Source of the DNA: Fodinibius salsisoli
Lineage (GTDB): Bacteria; Bacteroidota; Rhodothermia; Balneolales; Balneolaceae
DNA length: 64,000 nt
Reading direction: 5' to 3'
Assembly (NCBI RefSeq): GCF_026229185.1
Contig: NZ_JAGGJA010000013.1
Coordinates: 1-64,000 of the forward strand
The position numbers were made by a program, and so were the translations under genes. The notes under the pieces were generated by a model that saw only the letters and a program-made list of their open reading frames with translations, was not told the origin of the DNA and searched no databases. Below are positions 25,993-34,657 of this stretch, one piece after another. The stretch's first letter is position 1. The number at the start of each line of letters is the position of its first letter.

Positions 25993-26415
25993 TCAGAAGC
26001 AAAGGAGGGTTTTGTTCCATTTATTATCTCCGATTCCCCATCCGTCAAGCTCGCCTCGTGTGTGAAGACAACCACCCTTCAGGGAAAAGCAATATTTCAA
26101 ACTGACAATACTACCTACACTTGGATTTTGACAAAATTCACCTTTCGAAAGGTCTACTTTGGTATCACCGAATTGCACACCAAAGACCGATCCCTTAACC
26201 TCCAGCATTCCGCTCTTACAAATGGTACCACTAATTTTAAGTACTTTAATGTCAAAGCCAAATTGTTGGCAATCCTTTGTATTTGCTAAAGGTGCAATAT
26301 TGTGATCTTCATGGGGTTGCCCCACTACTAAACTATCTTCAAGCAACGATTCAATAGGCTCATCGATTTGTGTGTTAGACTTGAACTTTTTGATCTGTTC
26401 TTCAGAAATATTCAT
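25993..26415 (-). CDS. Small Cys-rich protein of unknown function (140 aa)
   Basis: Not recognised. The acidic N-terminus (about 1-50) has no signal peptide. The rest looks like a small beta-barrel or sandwich (alternating FDIKVLKISGTI, MLEVKGSVFGVQF, SIVSLKYCFSLKGG) with cysteines at about 49, 65, 94, 109, 116 and 139. It is followed on the same strand, after 157 bp, by the 336-aa unknown gene; the two may be co-transcribed. A GGAGC site upstream of the ATG supports the start. Confidence 0.6.
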   Translation of the reverse strand: MNISEEQIKKFKSNTQIDEPIESLLEDSLVVGQPHEDHNIAPLANTKDCQQFGFDIKVLKISGTICKSGMLEVKGSVFGVQFGDTKVDLSKGEFCQNPSVGSIVSLKYCFSLKGGCLHTRGELDGWGIGDNKWNKTLLCF

Positions 26416-26867
26416 AGCTCCTCTAATTTTGAATGATTTATTTAAGGTTTAATTAATATAATACACCTTAAAGTGTACCTGCCTGCCATTTAGTTTGATG
26501 GCATGACGTATCCAAAATAAATACCTCAATCTTATATATTGATTCATAAATCTTTAAAATTCCATCATAGACAATGATATATTCTATAATAGACTGTCCA
26601 ATGGTTTTTCAACCTCCATTTTTCGTATCAAAACCTTAGCTTTATCATGAAGAAGAAATCATGTGGAATAAATTCTGATTAGTCAATAGACTCCACTTAA
26701 TAGAGAACACCAACTCCTGGCATTTTCCTTCAACACTTAAGGTGGGTTCTTTTCAGTTTTTAGGCTGAGATAAAAAACAATTGATCAGATTTAAAAAAAG
26801 ATAGGGTAAAAAACGCTATAACCAGAAGAGGCGACTTCTCTTAATCCAATGAAAAGCTCATAAAAAT

Positions 26868-26898
26868 ACCACCGGCCTGCTATCAACAGACCGGTGGT
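26868..26898 (-). terminator. Strong hairpin, probable terminator on the minus strand
   Basis: accaccggcctg (26868-26879) pairs with cagaccggtggt (26887-26898) with one mismatch and a 7-base loop. On the minus strand it is followed by TATTTTTATG. It could end transcription coming from the phytase gene about 200 bp away. Confidence 0.65.
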
Positions 26899-26949
26899 CT
26901 AGGGAAAACAAATTCTAAGACATAGCTCTTAACTATTCAATCCTCCTGA

Positions 26950-27038
26950 CCTCCTTCTCCAAGGAGGAACCCGTTACTGAAGATAGGAACTGTACATTTC
27001 TTGAGGAGCTGTCATCAAAAGTCCCTCTTGGAGAAGAG
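26950..27038. repeat. Pair of similar hairpins in opposite orientation
   Basis: cctccttctccaaggagg (26950-26967) and ccctcttggagaagaggg (27021-27038) are each palindromic. The reverse complement of the second closely matches the first, so about 70 bp of DNA is bracketed by inverted copies of the same hairpin. Such TCTCCAAGA-type palindromes are scattered in many Bacteroidota genomes. Confidence 0.6.
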
Positions 27039-27095
27039 GGATTTAGGGAGATTGACTGCCTCCAATAATCCTCCAACCGGTAAACGTGCTTTTTA

Positions 27096-28202
27096 TTACT
27101 TCTCCGTAGTACACCTCAAAGACAAATCCAGTGCATCTGCTATCTTTGACCATCCAATGGCGGTAACACTTCCATCGTCATGGACGGGATAAAAAGCGCC
27201 TTCCTCAAAGGGACCCAAAGACTGCTGAGTGAGCCAGATACCATCAGTATTTCGGGTGATAGCTCCTTTAAAGGTTCCAATATGCTGCAGGGTCTCGCGA
27301 TTAAATACTTGGAATTTATTTGCTTCACTTTCGTGCTGATCGGTGATAATCCAGTAACCGGATCCATCGTTGCAGCTGTATAGAGCGATACCTTCCGGTT
27401 CGCTTTCGAAATATATTTTAGGTATCGTTTGACCCGTGAAGTTTCCCTTGAGATCATAAATTTTTATCGATCGTTCGGAGTAGGCTTCGTCGGCTATCAT
27501 CAATCGATTATGAGTACGGTCTGACCATATAGATTCTACTTTTCGCAGAACCCCTTCTCCGGAAATATCTCCAAACAGGTTGAGATGCTCACTCTGAAGT
27601 GTATCCGCGGTTAACGAAAATCGAAAATGATGGATACGCTCGTCCAGTTCGTCTTCGGGTGGATATCCTTCCAGCGCAGGGTTATAGTTGTCAGTCACAA
27701 ATAGCTCATAGGTTTCCTCCCCGGTTCGATCCACCGTCAATCCATATGGTAGGCGGAGGTCTTCGTGCGTTAAAAATCCCACCGCTTGAAATTGAGGCAA
27801 CTTCAGCACCTGGATGCGCTGGTTATCACGCTCAACGACCAATAGCAAGTCATCGACGACTGCAATTCCATTCGGTCGTTCAAACTCACCGGCATCGCTT
27901 CCACTGCCTCCAAACTGTTTAATAAGCGAGCCGTCGGTAGCATCAAAAGCGATGATGGTATCGCCTTCCTTCGCCGTTGCCAGCAGCCAGTGCTGGCCAT
28001 CCGGTCCATGCCATACTGCAGGACTATCTACATTCTGGCCCTCATCCCTTTCGGTATGAAAGGCTTCTTCCAGCACAGCCGGTTCCTGGGCTTTTAAAAT
28101 TTTTCCAGATCCTATTAATAAGATAGCTACAATTACTGCTAAAAAGGGTTTTTGTAAAATTATAGTCATTTTATTGAGACTTTTGAAAAATCGATGATTC
28201 AC
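27096..28202 (-). CDS. Beta-propeller phytase (3-phytase)
   Basis: 368 aa. The N-terminal hydrophobic segment (about 12-37, ending LKAQEP) is a signal peptide; the Met at codon 12 (28169) is an alternative start. The mature protein is a six-blade beta-propeller phytase with the family opening DEGQNVDSPAVWHGPDG and acidic calcium-binding turns (VVDDLLLVVERDNQR, LFVTDNYNP). It removes phosphates from phytate outside the cytoplasm and needs calcium. It lies 211 bp downstream of a TonB-dependent receptor on the same strand, a partnership known in other bacteria. Confidence 0.88.
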   Translation of the reverse strand: MNHRFFKSLNKMTIILQKPFLAVIVAILLIGSGKILKAQEPAVLEEAFHTERDEGQNVDSPAVWHGPDGQHWLLATAKEGDTIIAFDATDGSLIKQFGGSGSDAGEFERPNGIAVVDDLLLVVERDNQRIQVLKLPQFQAVGFLTHEDLRLPYGLTVDRTGEETYELFVTDNYNPALEGYPPEDELDERIHHFRFSLTADTLQSEHLNLFGDISGEGVLRKVESIWSDRTHNRLMIADEAYSERSIKIYDLKGNFTGQTIPKIYFESEPEGIALYSCNDGSGYWIITDQHESEANKFQVFNRETLQHIGTFKGAITRNTDGIWLTQQSLGPFEEGAFYPVHDDGSVTAIGWSKIADALDLSLRCTTEK

Positions 28203-28203
28203 T

Positions 28204-28300
28204 CTTCGACTACATTCACCCCGAATACTCGGGGACTCATTGCGCTCAGACTGACGTCAGATTGAGCGCAACGAAACGTAGTGGAGTGAAGTCGAAGTCA
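28204..28300. repeat. Palindromic intergenic repeat between TonB receptor and phytase genes
   Basis: A nearly perfect central palindrome (28240-28271: ttgcgctca ... tgagcgcaa around ctgacgtcag) is flanked by imperfect arms cttcgactacattcacc and gtggagtgaagtcgaag. Repeats with TTCGACT...TTGCGCTCA arms are common between genes in Bacteroidota-like genomes. It may form a large cruciform or an mRNA hairpin that separates expression of the two genes. Confidence 0.65.
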
Positions 28301-28413
28301 TGTTTTATTATAAATGAATTCCGCCATAGCGCCAGTGACCGCTCGTACTTGTTGCCATAAACAAGACTCCTGTCTGAGACAGAATTTGAACACTCATTAA
28401 TAAAATTACGCTT

Positions 28414-31170
28414 CTACAAGCTGAGCTTTACGCCTCCCTTAACCTGGAAGGAATAGAACTCTTGCTGTTCTGGACGAGTAGGAGTGCCATTGTAGTAACG
28501 GAGAGGCTCGTTGGTCAGGTTTACCATATCAGCAAAAATCCTGATACCCGGGGTTACCTGCTGACTGAGTGAAATGTCGATCTGGGTATGCTTGTCGTAG
28601 TAACGATCATCAGCGCTGTTCTCCCGGATTTCTTCCACAAATTCACCACTGTAGTTCAGCGATATGCGACCGCTAAAGCCATACTTCTGATAGGACAAGG
28701 CAACATTTGCTACATCAGCGGCTTGTCCGGGCAGTGATACCGATCGGGCGGTCTCTCCTTCGGTGGTCAACTGAGCATCCGACCAGGTGTAGGTGTAGTT
28801 GGCGTAAATGCCGAATCCACTGGCAAAGCCGGGCAGAAAAGTCAGTTGCCGCTGCAGTGCCACCTCAAAACCAGCCAAGTCTGCTTCATCACCATTGATA
28901 GGCTGCGTAGCTTCATAACCTGAATACGGTGCATCATCATATTCAAAGTTAGCTGTGTAAATAAAGTCCTGGATGTTCTTGTAGAAAACACCTGCAGAGA
29001 TCACCCCGATGCTACTAAAGTAATATTCTGCCATTAAATCCAGGTTCATCGATCGGGCGGGCTCCAGACCGGGATTACCCAGCTCGATCTCTTCATCCGG
29101 ACGTGAGATGATACTATACGGAACCAAGTCAAAATAATTGGGTTTGGCATATGTATTGGTCCAGGCTAACCGCAGATTAGCATTATCACGGACGTTATAC
29201 TTCAAGTGCACCATCGGAAGAATAAAATCGAAGGTATTTATATCGGAGACTGTAGGGATGGGCTGCACCAGCTCTTCGTTCTGATCATACTCTACGGTAT
29301 TGCCTTCATATTCCGTTCGTAAATGCTCATAGCGGACGCCCAGAATGGTTCCCAAATTTCCCCATTGCAGGTCCGTCATCACATAGCCGGCATAGGTATC
29401 TTCGGTTGCATCATAGTCCTCTGCATTGGATGCCTCTGTGGATTCCTGCTCATCTCTTTCAAAATCAGCGGAATTATTCTCAAAAAGATCCCGCATGCTA
29501 TCGGTTCCCGGGAAAAGCCCCACACCATTGGCATAATGGCCGGATAGATAGTCATCATCCCGAAAGTCACTAATTAACCCTTCATAAGTGGTATCTCCAT
29601 TGTATCCATACACATCTTCGGTCAGCGCCCGGTCTTTACTTTTAAAACGACCAAGTCCACCCACTTTGAAGATCCCCGAAAAGTTATCCGACCAAGCAAT
29701 TTCTTTACTGAGGTTCAGCCGTGCTGTAACATGGCGATCTTTGGTGAGTTCTGCCCCGTCGACAAATTCATCAAATTCATAAGTACCGTAGTTGTAGATT
29801 CCGGCCCCAGAAGGCGCATCGGGTGTTAAAGAAAACTGCGGATAATCTACGTTACTGCGATCAAAACCAACGAATTCGAGGTCTTCTCCCGCTGCATCTT
29901 CATAGGCTTGGGCATAAATAATTTCGCGATCCTCCGGTGTGTGTTGATCAGAGTAGGAGTAAGAAGCGCTGTAGTCGACCCTAAACCCATTGGAAAGTCC
30001 ATGTTCGCCTCCCAAAGAAGTACTAAATATTTTCTGTTTCTCCAGTCGATCCTTGAATTCCCGTACGGCCTCATCCGTTGCGAGGCCCAACAGCCGGCGG
30101 TATTCCTGATCAGCAAAATAGTTGAAACTGGTATTCAGATAGAGTTGCGACTTTCGGTTAAACTGGTAATCAAAATTGGCAGTAGTCCCAAACCGCTCGC
30201 GCGTCAGCTCATAGTCGCGCAACTCCATCTCTTCGAGGGTACCTTCATCGTAGGCCATCTCGTTATTGTCGGAACCAAGCGAAAACTTGTTGTAATTAGC
30301 TCCGATCATATACCCGAATTTCCCTTCTTCGCCCAGGCGCTGGCCGTAGTTCAATGAAGCACGTCCGCCCACGGGCGAGAGGTCACTCACGTTATTGTGA
30401 TAACCTCCGTTGAGCGTAAGGTTCAACACCCGGTCTTTGGTGACCGCTGACTTTGTTTCCAGGTTGACGGTACCGCCAATGGCATCGCCATCCATATCCG
30501 GAGTAATAGCTTTGGACACCTCGATACTGGCGAGCACGTCGGAGGGAATCATATCCAGTGCGATGGATCGCCCGTCGCCTTCCGGGGCCGCTATCTTTTC
30601 GCCGTTGATACTGATATTGCTAAGATTCGGACTGGTCCCCCTAATCTGGATGTACCGGGCCTCTCCCTGGTCGCTCTGGATGTTGATGCCCGGAATCCGT
30701 TTAAGCGATTCGCCTACATTCGGATCAGGGAAGGTCGAGATAAGCTCAGCGTCAATCACATTTTTAATGTTGAGGGCTTCCCTCTGCTCATTAAGCGCCC
30801 GGGCCTGTCCCTGCCGAACGCCCTGAACCATAATTCCTTCCATTTCCAGGAAGTTATCTTCCAGCTCAACTTCAACTTCCTCGGTGCCGTCATCGGCTAT
30901 CTCAACTTCTACTTCTTGGGTCTCAAAGCCTAAATAACTAACGACAAGTACATAATCTCCTTCAGATAAGTTGTCGAAGAAGAATGCACCGCTGTTGTCC
31001 GTAACCGTGCCCAGCGATGTGCCTTTTATTTTTATGTTTGCGCCCGGCAATTTTTCGCCCGTGCGTTCACTTTCAACCTCACCCATCAGAGAGTGTCCCT
31101 GGCCAAAAGCAATGGTTGTAATTCCCATGAATATACATACAAGTCCCAGTAGTCGTATCCTTTTTACCAT
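28414..31170 (-). CDS. TonB-dependent outer membrane receptor
   Basis: 918 aa. It has a signal peptide (ends FGQGH), an N-terminal carboxypeptidase-regulatory-like domain (about 25-105, GEKLPGANIKIKGTSLG), a plug (about 120-235; NVGESLKRIPGI, IQIRGTSPNLSNISINGE, MDGDAIGGTVNLETK) and a 22-strand barrel ending in an aromatic residue motif (FYSFQVKGGVKLSL). This plug type is the class common in Caulobacter-like oligotrophs, often for sugars or phospho-esters. With the phytase 211 bp downstream, and tonB-exbD-exbB just upstream, uptake of inositol phosphates is a reasonable inference. Confidence 0.92.
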   Translation of the reverse strand: MVKRIRLLGLVCIFMGITTIAFGQGHSLMGEVESERTGEKLPGANIKIKGTSLGTVTDNSGAFFFDNLSEGDYVLVVSYLGFETQEVEVEIADDGTEEVEVELEDNFLEMEGIMVQGVRQGQARALNEQREALNIKNVIDAELISTFPDPNVGESLKRIPGINIQSDQGEARYIQIRGTSPNLSNISINGEKIAAPEGDGRSIALDMIPSDVLASIEVSKAITPDMDGDAIGGTVNLETKSAVTKDRVLNLTLNGGYHNNVSDLSPVGGRASLNYGQRLGEEGKFGYMIGANYNKFSLGSDNNEMAYDEGTLEEMELRDYELTRERFGTTANFDYQFNRKSQLYLNTSFNYFADQEYRRLLGLATDEAVREFKDRLEKQKIFSTSLGGEHGLSNGFRVDYSASYSYSDQHTPEDREIIYAQAYEDAAGEDLEFVGFDRSNVDYPQFSLTPDAPSGAGIYNYGTYEFDEFVDGAELTKDRHVTARLNLSKEIAWSDNFSGIFKVGGLGRFKSKDRALTEDVYGYNGDTTYEGLISDFRDDDYLSGHYANGVGLFPGTDSMRDLFENNSADFERDEQESTEASNAEDYDATEDTYAGYVMTDLQWGNLGTILGVRYEHLRTEYEGNTVEYDQNEELVQPIPTVSDINTFDFILPMVHLKYNVRDNANLRLAWTNTYAKPNYFDLVPYSIISRPDEEIELGNPGLEPARSMNLDLMAEYYFSSIGVISAGVFYKNIQDFIYTANFEYDDAPYSGYEATQPINGDEADLAGFEVALQRQLTFLPGFASGFGIYANYTYTWSDAQLTTEGETARSVSLPGQAADVANVALSYQKYGFSGRISLNYSGEFVEEIRENSADDRYYDKHTQIDISLSQQVTPGIRIFADMVNLTNEPLRYYNGTPTRPEQQEFYSFQVKGGVKLSL

Positions 31171-31300
31171 CTAATTATATCCAGTTTTACTTATTGTTTA
31201 ACTGGCGGATATTACATGATGGACTTGTCCTAAATATTGGGAAAAGGTTATGCTTCTATCACTACTATGTAAGGAAATTGTTAAGAAAGGGTTTTCTGCA

Positions 31301-32122
31301 CTATTCCAGTACGAATCGAAAGGTGATGGTCCCCCACTGAGACTCTTGGGGCACACCAGAGGGTAATCGGGAAAAGCGCCAGCTGCGTAGGGTTTGCATC
31401 ACTTCGCGCTCTAATTCCGGATTCATTTTCTTGAGCGGGATAACGCGCCCAAGAGTGCCATTGGGCTTCACTTCAAACCGAATAGTAATGGTCGCCTCAG
31501 AATCAGTGGTATTATCGGGAAGAGGTTGAACCATAGGAGATCGCTCAATGTCGCCCTCCCACTGCAGTTCATAGGGCGCTGACTTCTCCTGCTCATTGCC
31601 CGTACCCTGGTCGGCTTCCAGCGAGCCCGTATTTCCTTGCACGTCTCCGCTGGTTTCGGCGCCTTCCTGCTGTACTTCATCCTGCTCGGTCTTAGGCGGA
31701 ACAGTCACTTCTGTTTGTTCTTCAGCCGCTTCTTTTTTCTCCGGATCTACTTTGTCCGTCTCGGGGGTTTTGACTGCCTCTTCCTTAACCTGCTCTTTCT
31801 GGTCCGCCAAATCTACCTGTTTGGCTACCTCATCGGTTGTCTCCTGCTGCTCTTCCACCGGCTCGGGTTGTTCGGGATCCGGATTCTCAGGCTCCACGTC
31901 TGAAGGATCAGGCTGTGTGGCTACTTCTTCATTTTTTTGCTCGGCAAACTCGGCGGGACTCCCCGACTGGAGCTCTCCAAACTGGACATTAATGAAAGAA
32001 GGCCGCGCTTTGGTTTGAATGGTAAAAGTATATAAAAGGAAAACAATCACCAGCACTACATGCACCCCTCCCGTAACTATCAGGGCGAAGCGATCTTCTT
32101 CATGTAATTTTGGTAATTCCAT
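31301..32122 (-). CDS. tonB: TonB-family energy transducer
   Basis: 273 aa from the ATG at 32122, which lies 7 bp after the exbD stop codon; an ATG 13 codons earlier would overlap exbD and is less likely. A single N-terminal membrane helix (FALIVTGGVHVVLVIVFLLY) is followed by a long acidic Pro/Glu/Gln-rich periplasmic spacer (about 50-175) and a C-terminal TonB domain (ITIRFEVKPNGTLGRVIPLKKMNPELEREVMQTLRSWRFSR). It transmits proton-motive energy from ExbB-ExbD to outer membrane receptors. It is the last gene of a tight unit and lies 130 bp ahead of the receptor. Confidence 0.9.
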   Translation of the reverse strand: MELPKLHEEDRFALIVTGGVHVVLVIVFLLYTFTIQTKARPSFINVQFGELQSGSPAEFAEQKNEEVATQPDPSDVEPENPDPEQPEPVEEQQETTDEVAKQVDLADQKEQVKEEAVKTPETDKVDPEKKEAAEEQTEVTVPPKTEQDEVQQEGAETSGDVQGNTGSLEADQGTGNEQEKSAPYELQWEGDIERSPMVQPLPDNTTDSEATITIRFEVKPNGTLGRVIPLKKMNPELEREVMQTLRSWRFSRLPSGVPQESQWGTITFRFVLE

Positions 32123-32129
32123 GGGTAAC

Positions 32130-32540
32130 TTATTGTGAGTTTTGTTCGGTGGCCATGACAATATTTAGCTCCAGGGCTTTGGCCACATTCATGACCCGTA
32201 CAGCATTATCTACAATAGCATCTTTATCGGCTCGTAATACCAGGGTGCCATCAGGGTTTTCAGTTTTTGCATCCCGTAAAGCGGTGGTCAATTGCCCCAT
32301 CTGTGTCATTTCGCCATTCACGTAGAACTCACCTTCTTTAGTAACTGCTACATTGATAAATTGAGAGTCCGTCTGAGCTCCTGTTTCTGCATTCGGAATA
32401 TTCACTTTAATTCCGAAGTTAGTGACGAAAGAAGACGTCAGAAGAAAGAAAATTAACAGCAGTAGTACAATATCCGTCAATGACGACTGTGAAAACAGCG
32501 TCAACGGCTCCATTTTATCTTCATCTTTTCTAAAATTCAT
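32130..32540 (-). CDS. exbD: Biopolymer transport protein ExbD
   Basis: 136 aa. One membrane helix (about 18-39) contains the essential proton-linked Asp in LTDIVLLLLIFFLLTSSF; a periplasmic domain follows (VNIPNAETG, VLRADKDAIVDNAVRVMNVAKAL). It forms the stator complex with ExbB. It starts 2 bp after the exbB stop codon and is followed after 7 bp by tonB, so the three are surely co-transcribed. TolR is an alternative name, but the TonB neighbour supports ExbD. Confidence 0.92.
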   Translation of the reverse strand: MNFRKDEDKMEPLTLFSQSSLTDIVLLLLIFFLLTSSFVTNFGIKVNIPNAETGAQTDSQFINVAVTKEGEFYVNGEMTQMGQLTTALRDAKTENPDGTLVLRADKDAIVDNAVRVMNVAKALELNIVMATEQNSQ

Positions 32541-32542
32541 GC

Positions 32543-33292
32543 TTACACCTTCTGTGCTTCTTTTTCCTTTTTACGGGATGGCGACTGCAACAGGTCGATA
32601 AAATCGGCCGAAGCATTTTCTAACTCATGAACCGTTCGATTTATTTTACCCAACAGGAAGTTATAAAACCCATAGGCAATAATACCTACAATCAGGCCGG
32701 TAGCCGTAGTAATCAATGCTTCCCAAATACCGCCGGCCAATACACTTGGATTTACATTACCCTGCAGCGACTGAATATCCATAAAGGCTTCAATCATACC
32801 CGTAACCGTACCGGTAAAACCGATCAGCGGGGCCACACCGGCGATGGTAGCCAGCCAATTCATTCGCTTTTCAAGGTGATAAATTTCTTTCTTACCGGCG
32901 TTGCTGATGGCATCTTCAATATCACGGATCGACCGTCCAAGTCTACGAATACCCGCCTTAAGAATGCGCGCCAATGGCTTGTCGATTCCGTCGCAGTAAG
33001 TTAAGGCCCGTTGGCGGTCTCCATCCTTAAGCATGCCTTCTACCGTGCGCAAAAAGCCATCAACTTCGATGCGCGAGTTATTCAGAGAGCGCCAGCGTTC
33101 GGCGATCACAAAGATGGCCACGATAGACAGGATAAACAGGGGAATCATCAATACTCCACCTTCAGCCAAGAGCTCAAACATTGACATATTCTCTTGCTGT
33201 GCCGCCAAGCTCAGGCTATCAGCTACGGCAGACGTATCCATTCCCGTAGTATCGGGTTGCATCTGTATCCAAAATAAAAGTAAAGCTTGCAT
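32543..33292 (-). CDS. exbB: MotA/TolQ/ExbB proton channel protein
   Basis: 249 aa. An N-terminal periplasmic peptide is followed by a first helix (GGVLMIPLFILSIVAIFVIAE, about 45-65), a cytosolic loop, then two helices, with the ExbB/TolQ signature GVAPLIGFTGTVTGMIEAF and ALITTATGLIVGIIAYGFYNF. It forms the proton channel with ExbD. Start ATG at 33292, 30 bp after the HU/SPOR gene. Context (ExbD and TonB follow) favours ExbB over TolQ. Confidence 0.92.
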   Translation of the reverse strand: MQALLLFWIQMQPDTTGMDTSAVADSLSLAAQQENMSMFELLAEGGVLMIPLFILSIVAIFVIAERWRSLNNSRIEVDGFLRTVEGMLKDGDRQRALTYCDGIDKPLARILKAGIRRLGRSIRDIEDAISNAGKKEIYHLEKRMNWLATIAGVAPLIGFTGTVTGMIEAFMDIQSLQGNVNPSVLAGGIWEALITTATGLIVGIIAYGFYNFLLGKINRTVHELENASADFIDLLQSPSRKKEKEAQKV

Positions 33293-33322
33293 AAAATTGA
33301 TTATCTATGTTGGTGTATATTG

Positions 33323-34447
33323 TTAAAAGCGGTTGATAAAGTTATTGCTTTTATACGGTTCGGGTAATTCTTGTACGGCCTCTGCGGCATCCTGAACCCG
33401 GAGAAACTGTCCAATCCCCACCCTAAAATAGGTTTGGCCATCCACCGATGCTTCATTGATTTTTGTTCTAAAGCCTTCACTTGCCAATCCTTGTTTTTTC
33501 TCTTCAGCCAGATCCATAGTCTGCAACGAATGAACCACAATAGTAAAATAACCCGTGTTTATATTCTGATTGAACTCGCCGTATAAGCCATAAGGCGTAT
33601 CTTCAACGGTGGACGGTGGGGATTCATTGTTTACTGCTCCGGAAGTAGTCGGATTTGCTGAGGCGTCCAGGGCACTTCCCTGACCTTGCTCCTGCTCCGC
33701 TTCCGGGTTATCAGCAGGGGATTGATCTTGTTCGGTGGATTGGGGCGGCGCCGACGGATCCAGTGCTTCCGTTTGTTCCTCCACTGGCTCCTGGGGCGTA
33801 TCATTTTCAGTACTACTTCCAAAAAGTCCCAGATCATAGGCCATCCACCCGGCTACTGCTAAAGCGACGATAACCGCTAATATTAAAATTGCTTTACCTA
33901 ATGGATCTTTTTGCAGCGACTCATCCGTTTCATCTGCGTCTGTGGATGCTTCGCCTGCTAAAGCCGGCGCCTGTTGCTCCTGCTCTGCATGGCCTTCTTT
34001 CGATTGTTCTGCTTCCGGAACGCTGGCCTCTGTTTGAACCTCTGCCGTTACCTCCGGCTGTTTTTCCTCTTCAACCTCCGGTTCTGTTTTTTCTATCTGC
34101 TGTTCTTCGGGCAGATCTTTATAATCCAGCACTTCTTCCTCATTCCGGAAATCAGCAATTGGAACATCTCCGCCACCGGGCTCTTTGAAGGCACCGATCA
34201 ACTCAATAGGCTTCATGCCGGTATATTTATTATTAACCTCAACCTGCAGAACATCAGCAGGCTTAAACTCTAACCGGTCATTGATAAATTCGAACGTCCC
34301 GAAACCCTTAAGGTGCAGTGAGTCCTCTTCCGTTTCGGCCTGCTGGATTCGATCGATCAGTTCTGCAAACTGTTCATCGATACGCCCCTGATCGAAACCG
34401 GTACGCTCAGCGAGCAAAGAGATTAATTGTTCGTTGTCGATGGTCAT
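33323..34447 (-). CDS. Membrane-spanning protein with HU-like N-terminus and SPOR C-terminus
   Basis: 374 aa. Residues 1-90 resemble the HU-like domain of CCDC81-type bacterial proteins (LKGFGTFEFINDRLEFKPADV). An acidic linker (about 100-180) leads to one membrane helix (LGKAILILAVIVALAVAGW, 183-201), then a disordered Pro/Gln-rich periplasmic linker (210-290) and a C-terminal SPOR domain (about 298-374; YFTIVVHSLQT, YFRVGIGQF). SPOR domains bind denuded septal peptidoglycan. The topology would place the HU-like domain in the cytosol. Six bp after it on the operon's upstream side is a 63-aa HU-like gene; ExbB follows after 30 bp. Confidence 0.85.
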   Translation of the reverse strand: MTIDNEQLISLLAERTGFDQGRIDEQFAELIDRIQQAETEEDSLHLKGFGTFEFINDRLEFKPADVLQVEVNNKYTGMKPIELIGAFKEPGGGDVPIADFRNEEEVLDYKDLPEEQQIEKTEPEVEEEKQPEVTAEVQTEASVPEAEQSKEGHAEQEQQAPALAGEASTDADETDESLQKDPLGKAILILAVIVALAVAGWMAYDLGLFGSSTENDTPQEPVEEQTEALDPSAPPQSTEQDQSPADNPEAEQEQGQGSALDASANPTTSGAVNNESPPSTVEDTPYGLYGEFNQNINTGYFTIVVHSLQTMDLAEEKKQGLASEGFRTKINEASVDGQTYFRVGIGQFLRVQDAAEAVQELPEPYKSNNFINRF

Positions 34448-34453
34448 GTTTGT

Positions 34454-34645
34454 TTATTCTTCAGGGATAAACCGAATTTCATCTTTGGGGGGCATCATTA
34501 CAACCCGCCCGTTATCATATTGTTTCTGGAACTGCTTTTGATGCTCCACATAGAATGATCCTATTCCATCAATCTCTATTTTATTTTTACACACTACCTG
34601 TTCTCGCACAACTTCTGCAAAGGCTTTCAGAAACTCCTCGTCCAT
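34454..34645 (-). CDS. Small HU-like protein (63 aa)
   Basis: 63 aa. The pattern FLKAFAEVVREQVVCKNKIEIDGIGSFYVEHQKQF then a terminal PPKDEIRFIPEE matches the HU/IHF core helix-strand-hairpin (the IDGIGSF turn equals the GFGTF turn of HU). Shorter than HU (about 90 aa) and lacking most of the DNA-clasping arm, so it may pair with the N-terminal domain of the next protein. It sits between the barrel gene (12 bp) and the HU/SPOR gene (6 bp) and is certainly part of that operon. Confidence 0.75.
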   Translation of the reverse strand: MDEEFLKAFAEVVREQVVCKNKIEIDGIGSFYVEHQKQFQKQYDNGRVVMMPPKDEIRFIPEE

Positions 34646-34657
34646 CGTCCCAATGTA

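Larger units (their letters stand above)
26416..27095. other. 680-bp gene-free, hairpin-rich spacer
   Basis: No credible gene on either strand. The right third has three inverted repeats (26868-26898, 26950-26967, 27021-27038, listed separately). The left part is very AT-rich and presumably holds the promoter of the 140-aa gene. Confidence 0.5.

Noticed and set aside
31596-32018. 140-aa Ser/Cys-rich plus-strand open frame
   Set aside because: Antisense of the Glu/Gln-rich TonB spacer.
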